Below are positions 34,773-44,587 of a stretch of DNA of 64,000 nucleotides, piece by piece. The position numbers and the translations under genes are program-made. Position 1 is the stretch's first letter; each line of letters opens with the position of its first letter. Below the pieces are notes generated by a model. It was given only the letters and a program-made list of their open reading frames with translations, did not search any database and was not told the DNA's origin. Source of the DNA: Dryas octopetala (lineage: Eukaryota > Streptophyta > Magnoliopsida > Rosales > Rosaceae); NCBI GenBank assembly GCA_963921425.1, contig OY992837.1:19670630-19734629 (forward strand), written 5' to 3'.

Positions 34773-36354
34773 GCAAAAAAAAAAAAAAAAAAAAAAAATA
34801 TTTTTTTTTTAGTTTTGTTTTCATTTAGGGTTTTGTTTTTAATTGTTTGCGGTGGTCACTTCCCAATTCTATGATGAGATTGAATTTTATTTGCCATTAA
34901 CTTTTAAGGAATTGTGAGCATGACATTAATTCTTTACATTATCTTTGTGTTAACCATAATTTTGTGATTTAACTTGATAAATCTTTTTGCACATGGCCAT
35001 ATTAATATGATGTTCAATTGGGGAGTTCACATGATTTAAATTCCCAAATAAGGCTAGTGTAGACTTATATAACCCTTATTATGTAAGCTTTTGAGCCTAT
35101 GCCTTTCATTCTTGAGTGTTATATACTATTCGATAATTTTCTTGTCTACAAGTCGTTGTGATCTCATTATTCTTTGTTTTAGTCAAGTACTTGAGGATGT
35201 TTAAATTGTTTGCTAGAACTACTTTCATTATCTATTCGAGGCATATTTCATGAACCACATGGATCCAAGGAAGTGATATAGGCCTTGTTTCTTTCGTTTG
35301 AGCCTTTCTAGCCAACACATATCACTTTTAACCCTAGTTAACCCCCTTGTGTCTTTTTATGTAAGCTTTTTCGTTCTTTACCCATTTTTCCTCACCTTAA
35401 TCTATCATATGTTTATCCTATACCCTTCTAAGGAGTTCTATAGAGTATTTTCGTTGTTAAGGGAAAATTGCACAAATTGTTCAATCATGTGGAAAGTAAA
35501 GGATACTATCTAAAAAAAAAAAAATAATAAAACTAATTTCGATGCCTTTTCAACTCGAGTTTTTAAGCCCGAGGAGTGTTTTACACTTAATACCCTAAAG
35601 CTATCTAGCTTGGGAGTTATTGGCCTAACACTTGTTACATGGGTTGATTAGAAAGCTAATGGAGTTAGTTTAAAAAAAAAAAAAAAAAAAATCAAGACAG
35701 TATCAATATGAAGTTTCGTGCCTATGAGAGTGCAAGATGTTATAATGGAAAGCTCTATGAATTCCTTAGAATTTGTTCATCCATATCTTTTTCTTGTTCC
35801 ACCCATCACCCTAAGCCCCATTACAACCTTAGTGAAAGTCCTACTTGATCCAAGGAGAAGTGTGGTTCCTCATGTGGAGAATAGGTGTGGAAGTACTATG
35901 GTCGGATGGTTTAAATGTTTCAAGTATGTGATATCTTTCCATGAGATCTTTTTATATTTGTCTTGAGCCTTTATTTCAATTATGTGAGTATATCATATTG
36001 CTTTGATTCCTCTCACATATTTATGAGTGACAATAACTAGTCAAATTTCGAGTGCTTTTATTGGAGTGAACATCCGTGATGAGATTTGAAGTTGAAGCTT
36101 GTTCTTATTTGGTTATTTACCTTCTGTGAAGCTTAAGTCGTGGGTTGTATTAATGTTGGCTATTTCACACACTACATCCAAGTTTTTCAATTCAAGTTTG
36201 GTTAATCCTTTGATAATGTCTTGAGTTATTGTTGCTTATTTCTTGGAAGTTAGCTAATGGTTTGTGATTATCTTTGAGATCAATATTGGGAAGTTAGTCG
36301 ATCGCTTGTTTGCGTTGAGTGTTTGTTCTTTTGTTTTTATTTTTCGTTTTGTTC

Positions 36355-36390
36355 TGCTCGAGGACTAGCAAAATCTAAGTTGTGGGTATT
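36355..36390 (+). promoter_or_regulatory. AGGA hairpin 3 plus PPT, element A
   Basis: TGCTCG-AGGA-CTAGCA pairs as TGCT/AGCA with one mismatch and a closing G-C. The tract AAGTTGTGGGTATT runs up to the 3' LTR at 36391. Nearly the same 16 bases precede the PPT of element B. Confidence 0.65.
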
Positions 36391-38007
36391 TGATAAGTCC
36401 ATAAATATACTCATTTATGTACTCTTTTTACTTAGGTTTTGTAGAAGAATTAGATTTGAAAAGGGCTTATTACTTCACTTTTCTGATTTTCAGCTTTTCT
36501 GCGCTCATAGAAGGTTTTTAAGGGAAAATCAACTTTTCGGAGGAATTTTAGCGCAAGGCCAATTGGAAATGAAAGCTAACACCTTGAAGTTCAATCTGTG
36601 ATTTTTCTAGAATTTATTACCGAGCCAATTGGTACAGTTTTACAAGTAAAGTTAGCCCACGTGCAGACAGGACAGTTTCGTACATGTTACGTGAATATGA
36701 AGAAACGGAAGCCTTCCCGAATTTTCCAAGTTACGTGACATATATGGTTGGAAAGATAAGACATTTATCTTTCTAAAATATATTTTTACTGATTTTTATA
36801 GAAGGCCGAAGATCCCCAAATCGTGTGACAATTGGGCTGAGCTGTATTTCCCTGTGGAGTTAGGAATTGTGATCTTTACTTTCCTATTTGGATTCCTTGT
36901 TTACCAAGACTTCTTGGACGACTTTTCAGTCAATTTTAGGGTTTAGGACTTTGATGTAAGTCATATAAAAAGCCAGCCAAGGCCCCATACAAGGGGATTC
37001 ACGTCCTAAGGAGAGCAACGGCAAGAGGAGAAAGCTGCCAGCAAGTTATTTATTTTCCTTTGTTCTTTGAATTTTCAGTTCTTATGTATTTATTTTTGAG
37101 TTCATCTAAGAACATGAGTAACTAATTTCTTGTTAGTTAGGGCTTAATCTTGAAGCCCTAAACATGATTTCAATTCTATAAACAAGTTTGAATGGATTTT
37201 TCAGTTTCTACAAGCGTGATGATTTCGGTTTCTCTATATTATGTGAATTCTGATATTTTGATTCTTTGAGTAGCTAACTTTGAAGCATGTATCGGAATTA
37301 AATTGTTGTAGAACATATGTCAATTGCCATATTGAATGTGCTCTTGTTTGCAACGAATAATTGGGTTAAGAACTAGTTATGAGAAATCGATTCTTGAATT
37401 CCTAATAACAAATGCCATGTTTTAGGGTTTTTGTGACACTCTTATGTTCTTTGATCATAATGGATTTTTGATTGTTAATTTGAGTAGATGCCATACTGGA
37501 TTTCAATTAAGAATACATGTATTGATGTAAATGTCATACACCTTACATACACTTAAGAGAGAATCATACAACTAGAGTCAAATGCCATGATCTGGTTGTG
37601 AGTGTCGTCATCATATGCTTGCTAGAAATTGATTATCTATTGTTGTTTATGGATTGATTGATTGTTTGGAGGTGGATAGTGAGTCCTAGCTATTGTTCTT
37701 GATTGATTTTAAACCAATTTCTCTGAAACTCTAATTTAAATTCTGTTTTGTTTTCTTTTCCTTGTTTTGTTTTATTTACAAAATTAAATCAAAACCCCTT
37801 TGGTGTTGGCGTGTGTGTGGAAGTCCTTGTGATTTCAATCTTTATTTTGTTTTCGTGTTTAATTGTGTTCTAGTTTTCTTTGTGTGACATTGATAAACAT
37901 CTCTTTAGATTACAATCTCTGTGGGAATGACCCTTGCTTGCTTACTATACTATCATTTGATTTGTGCACTTGCAAGGTTTTAATATTGTTGTTAAAAATT
38001 ACCAACA
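36391..38007 (+). repeat. 3' LTR of element A
   Basis: 1617 bp, starting TGATAAGTCC and ending ACCAACA. Colinear with 17421-19037, with scattered single-base differences, so it is older than B's identical pair. Confidence 0.94.
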
Positions 38008-38012
38008 TCGAT

Positions 38013-38422
38013 CGATCAAGAAAATGGTAACTTGGTTCAAGAAAGTGGTAACCCAGCCCAAGCTTGACCAAACTTACCATTTTCTTGATGTTTTTCCCTC
38101 AAGAAATGGTAACATTGGCTCAAGAAATGGTAAGTTACCATTTTCTTGATCCAAGTTACCATTTTCTTGAACCAATCCTCAAGAAAATGGTAACCAAATC
38201 AGCCAAGAAAAAAACGTTACCACTTTCTTGATCGTTCGATCAAGAAAATGGTAACTTTGATCAAGAAAGTGGTAACCAAGCCCAACCTTGACCAAAGTTA
38301 CCATTTTCTTGATTTTTTTCTCAAGAAATGGTAACTTTTTTTCAAAAAATGGTAAGTTATCATTTTCTTGATCCAAGTTACCATTTTCTTGAACCAAACA
38401 TCAAGAAAATGGTAACATCATC
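38013..38422. repeat. Alternating-motif array, copy 2 (right part)
   Basis: Continuation of the array cut at 17415 by element A. It resumes with CGATCAAGAAAATGGTAAC and ends AACATCATCAGTGGGTC, where the flanking block shared with copy 1 begins. Confidence 0.9.
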
Positions 38423-38710
38423 AGTGGGTCAAAAATTGTTTCGCACTGCAACTGTGTATAGACGAAAGAGTAATTGCATTCTCAGACTACTAAACATATG
38501 CTCCTGTTTGACAATCCGGTTTTGACATGCAATCCCAAATTCTCAACAAAATTGCTTCTATAGTTATATCCCAAGTTACCAACTATGAATTATAGTCTTA
38601 AGGTATAGTGTATTGGGTAAGTTATAGGATTTAAAATTTGAAAAAAACACAATAGGATTTAGGATATAGAATATTGGGTTTAAGTTTAAGTTTAAGTTTC
38701 TAAATTGACC
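38423..38710. repeat. Array-flanking block, copy 2
   Basis: Matches 6627-6915 closely (TTTCGCACTGCAACTGTGTA, GACATGCAATCC, CCAACTATGAATTATAGT), so copies 1 and 2 share both the array and about 290 bp beyond it. This defines part of the family's extent. Confidence 0.8.
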
Positions 38711-38726
38711 GAAACGCAAACCAAGT

Positions 38727-39045
38727 GACTAAAGCCTATTAGTGAGGAACAAAAAATATTCATCACTAAAACCTATACTTTTTAGTGACCAAAGTCTTTC
38801 CTCACTAAAAAAATTGATTTATTGATGAACTATTCCATCCCAAAAATACCAAAATTTTGGTCACTAAAGGCCTATGTTTCATCACTATAGATGATGGTTT
38901 AGTGAGGAACATAAATATATTCATCCCTAAAATATGATGAGGTGGATCTGGTGGTTACATGAAATAGTGACCAAAATCTTCATCACTAAAACCTACCATT
39001 CCTTCACTAAAATATTGTAGATACATTTAGTGATAGAATTTGGTC
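38727..39045. repeat. TCACTAAA / TTTAGTGA inverted-motif cluster
   Basis: About eleven occurrences of TCACTAAA or its complement (some with one change) in about 320 bp, in mixed orientation. This density is typical of subterminal regions of CACTA-like or related non-autonomous DNA elements, but I could not identify terminal repeats. Confidence 0.6.
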
Positions 39046-39432
39046 ACAAATTCGATTTTAATTACTATTTTAAACTCATTTTTTCAAAATTACTACATTA
39101 AACACATCCTGCTTTGTTTTCAATATAAGTAGCAACAGTAGATGTTAATACATTTCATTTCAAAATGACAAGTGACTAGTATTCGGATATCAAAGTTTAT
39201 CCATCAAAACATGTACATCTCTCTCACAAATTAATTTAAACATAAAACCCAACAATGCAAATCTCTAGATAGAAGATGTCCATTCCGAAGGCTTGTAATC
39301 TGTCCTTGAAATCTCAACAGCCTGCACAGACGACAAATTTCAAATTGAATAACAAGGGTATATTATACAGATACATATCATCCATGTCACCAGAAATAAG
39401 TCCTAAAGTCAAAGATCATTTCTGAAGCTTAC

Positions 39433-39930
39433 CTGCATTCCTTCCATGCCATTGATTCCTACTCCAATATCAGCCTCTTGAATCATGCCAACATCATTTG
39501 CCTCATCTCCAATTGCCAAGGTTGTCCTTCCTGTATGTTTTTTTTTTTTTTTTAACCAAACGAGTAATCTGCAAAAATATAAGATTGATTTCAGAACACT
39601 TGTAGGTATTTTGAAATGAAAAGATGGAATCGGCTTGTTTTTCTTAATTACAAAAGTTGGTAAGATGATAAAATTCACTACAGAATATAAAAGAAGAAGA
39701 AGCTAGCCTTCTGTTTGCCTAACTTCTAAAACGAAGATTATATATAATAGACCTACCAAATCCTTCTGTTTTGGAGAGACCCTGCAACATATAACAGAGG
39801 CACAATTAACAGCCAAAGGAAAGCACTGGTCCTTCACATCACTTCTCAGATCAATTTCAAGGCCAGGGTGCATCTTTACTGCCTTCTTCAAACTTGAATT
39901 TGTGAAAACTTTCGAGTTGGTTTAAATGTC
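39433..39930 (-). pseudogene. P4-ATPase (ALA flippase) exon fragments
   Basis: The minus-strand exon ending 39757 reads PLAVNCASVICCRVSPKQKD and ends at a GTAGGT donor. The exon 39530-39433 reads [20 protein letters not shown] then [14 protein letters not shown] and ends at GTAAGC. This is the hinge of aminophospholipid-translocating P4-ATPases (TGDGxND type), which flip lipids across plant membranes. The conserved hinge Gly is Glu here (GDEAND). No other ATPase exon is visible. A following minus-strand exon candidate near 39280-39345 (AVEISRTDYKPSEW, stop) does not resemble the ATPase, so the unit may be chimeric. It lies downstream of leader copy 3 on the same strand. Confidence 0.85.
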
Positions 39931-41160
39931 TTCTTTCATCGTCTGGAAACTAGAATAAACAAAATATGTGATTACCAACTCAACTTCTATTGGAGTTGGA
40001 TGTTTAAGAAAATTGAAACTTACTATAGTCTCCTTAAAACTCAAAGTCAATTAGTCCCATAACACATCTAAGTTTAAATGTTAAGTGTCTTAGAAACAAG
40101 TTCAAAAGGCCATTGCAAAATAGGTTTTACTTGTGTGCAAGTTAGTTACTGGGATGCATGTGAAAGGAAACAAGAATCCATAGAGCATATTTGCACAGCA
40201 GAACATGATTATGTTTCTTTGTTCCATTGAAACCTATGGGTATTCTCAAGCACACAACAGTAGAACGAAAACAAACCAAGAAACTAGAAGAGTACCATTG
40301 ACAACTACTGATTTGAGCATGTTCTTTCTACTTTTCTCTGTTGTGCAAAAGAGATGACCACTAAAATGACATTAGGTGTGGATTGCCTCTTACAAGGAGA
40401 TAATCGATGAGAAGGAAAAAGCGAAAGAGATCGAGCAGGAAATTAATGGAGAAAGAGATTCAGTGAGAGTTTTCGGACTGGGGATGTATACAAGAAATTT
40501 GACTATTTGAGTTTCTGAAACAATAATATATTAATTCATTTTCCTGCTCTCAACAAACAAACTAATTGTTGGCCAAAAACAAATAACAAAAGGAACTAAA
40601 CAAAACTTTATGGACTTCTACAAAGCACAGAGGTCCAGCTATATGAAACTGATTCATTCCTAGCTACAAAGAAAATATCATGTTGCAATAAGTCCCTGCA
40701 GAGTTTTCAAAAGCCAATCTACTTCCTAGTGAAGCATCTCATTAATTCCCCCACAGTAACTTACCACCCATACTTGGAAGGTTGTCCATTGCTCACTCTC
40801 CACTACCCTTGTTATTGCTGGCAGCTTTGTGTTTCCTTAAACCTCTCCTCTTCTCTTCCCTGCAAAAGTTGCAAGAGATCAAGTTGTTGCCCATAACAAG
40901 ACCCATGTCATTCGACTCATTCCAAACAAGAAAACCAAAGCATAGAGAGAAACAAGACCAAGAGTTAAAAAACTTACTCTCAGTTCTGACGGTTTCTTTT
41001 TACTGTCGCACTAACCTTCAATGTCCCACAAAAAATCTTCAAAGAAATGGAAGGTAGAGAACCAGGTGAAGCAACTTCGCCATCGGTTAGTCTAAAAACT
41101 ATTGATAGCAGGTCTCTTTAACCCCATTAATATACTGTGCCCTCCCCCTAGTGTGTAGAT
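39931..41160. other. Captured-exon unit interior; possible start exon
   Basis: Mostly unrecognised. On the minus strand around 40860-40757 an AG-bounded segment contains ATG followed by DNLPSMG and then a GTAAGT donor, so it could be the first coding exon of a chimeric transcript from the leader at 41200-41570. No domain supports it. Confidence 0.3.
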
Positions 41161-41199
41161 GAATCCATGTACTCTTATTTCTGGGTTTCTAGGTTTCGA

Positions 41200-41570
41200 A
41201 ACTCAGTGAGAGAGAGGGTCTGAGTTTTCTGGGATGATGGGCGATGGACGTGCTATGATGGGTTTCTGAGTTTTCTGCGTTTTTGGTGAGAGGATGGCGA
41301 AAGGGTGGCGAGAGGGCGATGATTCAACTAGAGGGCGAGGATTCAACGAGAGGACGAGGACGGCGAGAGAGAGTTTGATCTTTCTGGGATGGGTTTCTGA
41401 GTTTACGGTGAGAGGATTGCTAGATCGAGGGTGGCGAGAGGGCGAGGATTCAGTGAGAAAGTGAGACTGAGAGGGTGAGGGCCGCCAGAGAGTCTGGGTG
41501 AGGGGAGGCAATTTCTTTTGAATCGAGAGTGAGATGAGAGTGTGATTTGGGTTTTACCACTTTTTTGATG
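41200..41570 (-). promoter_or_regulatory. Shared leader, copy 3
   Basis: On the minus strand CT-rich 5'UTR-like sequence (CACCCAGACTCTCTGGCGGC, repeated TCGCCCTCTCGCC blocks). The 100 bp next to the array closely match leader copy 2 at 16060-16160, whereas the exons downstream differ completely (P4-ATPase here, VSR and DSK2 there). Confidence 0.5.
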
Positions 41571-43262
41571 CATCCCTCAAGAAAGTGGTAACTCTCAGTC
41601 TTACCAAATCTTGACTAAGAGTTACCACTTTCTTGAGAGTTGTTTCAATAAGTGGTAACTTCACAAATGCTTAAAACCCAAGTTATCACTTTCTTGATCT
41701 TTTATTCAAGAAAATGGTAACTTCACATCAAGAATGTGGTAACCACCTACGCATGCAACTGTATATAGACGCAAAAGCAATTGCATTCTCCGAGTATTAT
41801 ATTCAAGCTCCTGTTTGCCAATCGGGTTTGGACATGCAATCACAAAATTACATCTTCAACAAACTTACCATTTTTTTGATTTTGTTTTCAAGAATTGGTA
41901 ACTTAATCTCAAGAAATGGTAAGTTACTATTTTCTTGATCGAAGTTACTATTTTCTTGAACCAAACATCAAGAAAATGGTAACCAAATCAGTGGGGCAAA
42001 AAACGTTACCACTTTCTTGATCATTCGATCAAGAAAATGGTAACTTGGTTCAAGAATGTGGTGACCAAGCCGAATGTTGACCAAAGTTACCATTTTCTTG
42101 ATGTTTTTTCTCAAGAATTGGTTACATTTTCTCAATAAATGGTAAGTTACAACATTCTTGATCGAAGTTACCATTTTCTTGAACCAAACATCAAGAAAAT
42201 GGTAACCAAATCAGCCAAGCAAAACATGTTACCACTTTCTTGATCGAACAATCAAGAAAATGGTAACTTGGTTCAAGAAAGTGGTAACTCAGCCCAAGCT
42301 TGACCAAACTTACCATTTTCTTGATTTTTTTCCTCAAGAAATGGTAACATTTTCTCAAGAAATAGTAAGTTACCACATTCTTGATTGAAGTTACCATTTT
42401 CTTGAACCAAACATCAAGAAAATAGTAACCAAATCAGCCAAGCAAAACACGTTACCACTTTCTTGATCGATCGATCAAGAAAATGGTAATTTGGTTCAAG
42501 AATGTGGTAACCCAGCCCAAGCTTGACCAAACTTGCCATTTTCTTGATTTATTTCCTCAAGAAATGGTAACTTTTTCTCAAGAAATGGTAAGTTACCATT
42601 TTCTTGAACCAAACATCAAGAAAATGGTAACCAAATCAGTGGGGCAAAAAAACGTTACCACTTTCTTGATCGTTTGATCAAGAAAATGGTAACCTCGATC
42701 AAGAACGCGGTAACCAAGCCAAATCTTGACCAAAGTTACTATTTTCTTGATTTTTTTTCTCAAGAAATGGTAAGTTACCACATTCTTGATCGAAGTTACC
42801 ATTTTCTTGAACCAAACATCAAGAAAATGGTAACCACATCAGCCAACCAAAACATGTTACCACTTTCTTGATCGTTCGATCAAGAAAATGGTAACTTGGT
42901 TCAAGAAAGTGGTAACCAAGCCTAATCTTGACCAAACTTACCATTTTCTTGATTTCTTTTTTCTCAAGAAATTGTAACATTTTCTCAAGAAATGGTAAGT
43001 TACTACATTCTTGATCGAAGTTACCCTTTTCTTGAACCAAGCATCAAGAAAATGGTAACGGAATCAGCCAAGCAAAACACGTTACCACTTTCTTCATCGA
43101 TCGATCAAGAAAATGGTAACTTTGTTCAAGAATATGGTAACCCAGCCCAAGCTTGACCAAACTTACCGTTTTCTTGATTTATTTCCTGTAGAAATGGTAA
43201 CGTTTTCTCAAGAAATGGTAAGTTACCATTTTCTTGATCCAAGTTACCATATTGAGATAAAA
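41560..43262. repeat. Alternating-motif array, copy 3
   Basis: About 1.7 kb of the TCAAGAAAATGGTAA motif in both orientations, opening with the same TTTTACCA and GATGCATCCCTCAAG signature as the other copies, and carrying the internal GCATGCAACTGTATATAGACG block near 41750 that copy 2 has near 16305. Same orientation as copies 1 and 2. Frames on either strand are repeat artefacts. Confidence 0.9.
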
Positions 43263-43945
43263 CATTGCTATATGTGAAAACCCAAATTGGGGAAAAAACC
43301 AATTACATTTTCTGGCATAGCAAGAAAAACCAATTCCTCTGAAATCCATACAAGTAAGAGAATTTAAATACACAAATTTCAGAAAGCCATTGCAAGGTAA
43401 TTGAAAAGATTCACAATCTCTCTATGAGGACGCAATTATACCTTTGTAATGATCCGGTAGCGACCATGACCTGATACATGATCCCCGAGAGAGACCTCAA
43501 AGTCGCTAGAAAACTCAGATCGCCGGCGAAGGGGTTGGATCTGTTCTCCTTTGATTCTCCTTCATGATTGAATTTTAGGTCTAAAGGAGGACACCCAGAT
43601 GATCAGTGTGTCGAGAGGACGATGTCTTGGGTGGTCGGTGTCGCAACTCCGCCGGAGAAGGCGGATGGCCGTCACGAAGTTCAATCGGTTCATCGATTTC
43701 GACATGGTAACTGGTAGATGAATATTTGGGGCCGATTTTGTCAACTTTGCCGCCGGACGACTGGGTTTTGATCGGAGAAAGGGTGCGGGAGAGAGAGGGT
43801 AAAGAAGCAGATGAGATCTGCGTTTTTTGCTTGCCCTGACTCAGAAGGATTTCTTTTGTTTTGTTCAGAGGTTACTCTTTCTCTCTCATTATGGGCTACC
43901 GATTCAGCCCTTGTTTTTTTTCTCATCCGTTAGATCAAATATATC
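43263..43945. other. No recognised gene between array 3 and kinase
   Basis: Contains a minus-strand segment near 43445-43520 ending in a donor-like GTATAA whose translation (DHVSGHGRYRIITK) I cannot place, and a GC-richer patch at 43500-43700. It may be a further captured exon, but nothing decisive is visible. Confidence 0.3.
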
Positions 43946-44587
43946 TCATCCAACGGTTAAGTCTCTAAAGGCATTTGATGGTGTTGATGACCATGTTGTT
44001 TTTGAATTGTCTTCATAAACTACCACTGCATTGTCTTGTGGATATAGGAAAAGCTGTGGAGGCATATGAAGGCATTCAATTTTTCCTTCAAGCATCTCAA
44101 CCACTTTGTGCATCGAATTAGGACGGTCACTAGGCTTCAATTGTATGCACCATAACGCAACTATAAGCATCTTCTTTGTCATTTTATTTTCCTCCTCCGT
44201 CGCATCTTCCATTTTCTATGTCATTTCCTTCACTAAATTGGTCGTAAACCCACAAAGGAAAGTAAATTTGGCTCGAATGGGCTGCAACTGCATTCAAATT
44301 CTTTCTTTTGCCTACAATTTCCATCAACAACATTCCAAAACTATAGATGTCGGCTTTGTATGACACACCTCCAATATTTTTGTAAAACAATTCTGGAGCT
44401 ATGTATCCAATGGTTCCTCTTGCTGCAGTCAAAGTCAAACTGCTATCATCTAATGGGCATAATCTTGCCAGCCCAAAGTCAGAAATTTTTGGAACAAAAT
44501 TCTCATCAAGAAGAATGTTGTGAGGCTTGATATCAAAATGCAAAATTTGCATGTCACATCCTTTATGTAGATAGTCAATACCACACG
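43946..44587 (-). pseudogene. LRK10-like receptor kinase, 3' half
   Basis: From the insertion of element C the frame continues [49 protein letters not shown] and [14 protein letters not shown]. The catalytic loop is HFD rather than HRD, as usual in LRK10L/PR5K-type kinases, and DFG is present. Near 44210 one extra A shifts the frame. The tail ([34 protein letters not shown]) then reads to the stop at 43946. It joins seamlessly with 52225-52716 once element C and one ACACG are set aside. In intact form it would be a membrane Ser/Thr kinase of the Lr10-like family. Confidence 0.92.

Larger units (their letters stand above)
34192..36390 (+). other. Non-coding 3' region of element A
   Basis: No frame longer than about 90 codons and no env-like features. 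It contains two hairpin plus purine modules (34391-34430, 34444-34490), a GGTCCGGTCCTCT repeat cluster (34565-34772), A and T runs near 34776-34810, and the hairpin and PPT (36355-36390) that adjoin the 3' LTR. Confidence 0.65.
17421..38007 (+). mobile_element. Athila-like gypsy retrotransposon A (host of nested B)
   Basis: Two 1617-bp LTRs (17421-19037 and 36391-38007) bound an internal region with an Asp-tRNA-type primer site, gag, pol and a 2.2-kb non-coding 3' region. The 5-bp target duplication TCGAT is at 17416-17420 and 38008-38012. Without element B (22296-32044) and one copy of CATTT, A would be about 10.8 kb. The LTRs differ at a scatter of positions (for example 17582 against 36552), on the order of one to two per cent by eye. 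Pol wording ([26 protein letters not shown]) and the tRNA-Asp primer site fit the Athila branch. No env-like frame is seen. Confidence 0.95.

Noticed and set aside
43445..43520. Exon-like minus-strand segment reading DHVSGHGRYRIITK
   Set aside because: Ends at a donor-like site but no family could be recognised and no partner exon is visible.
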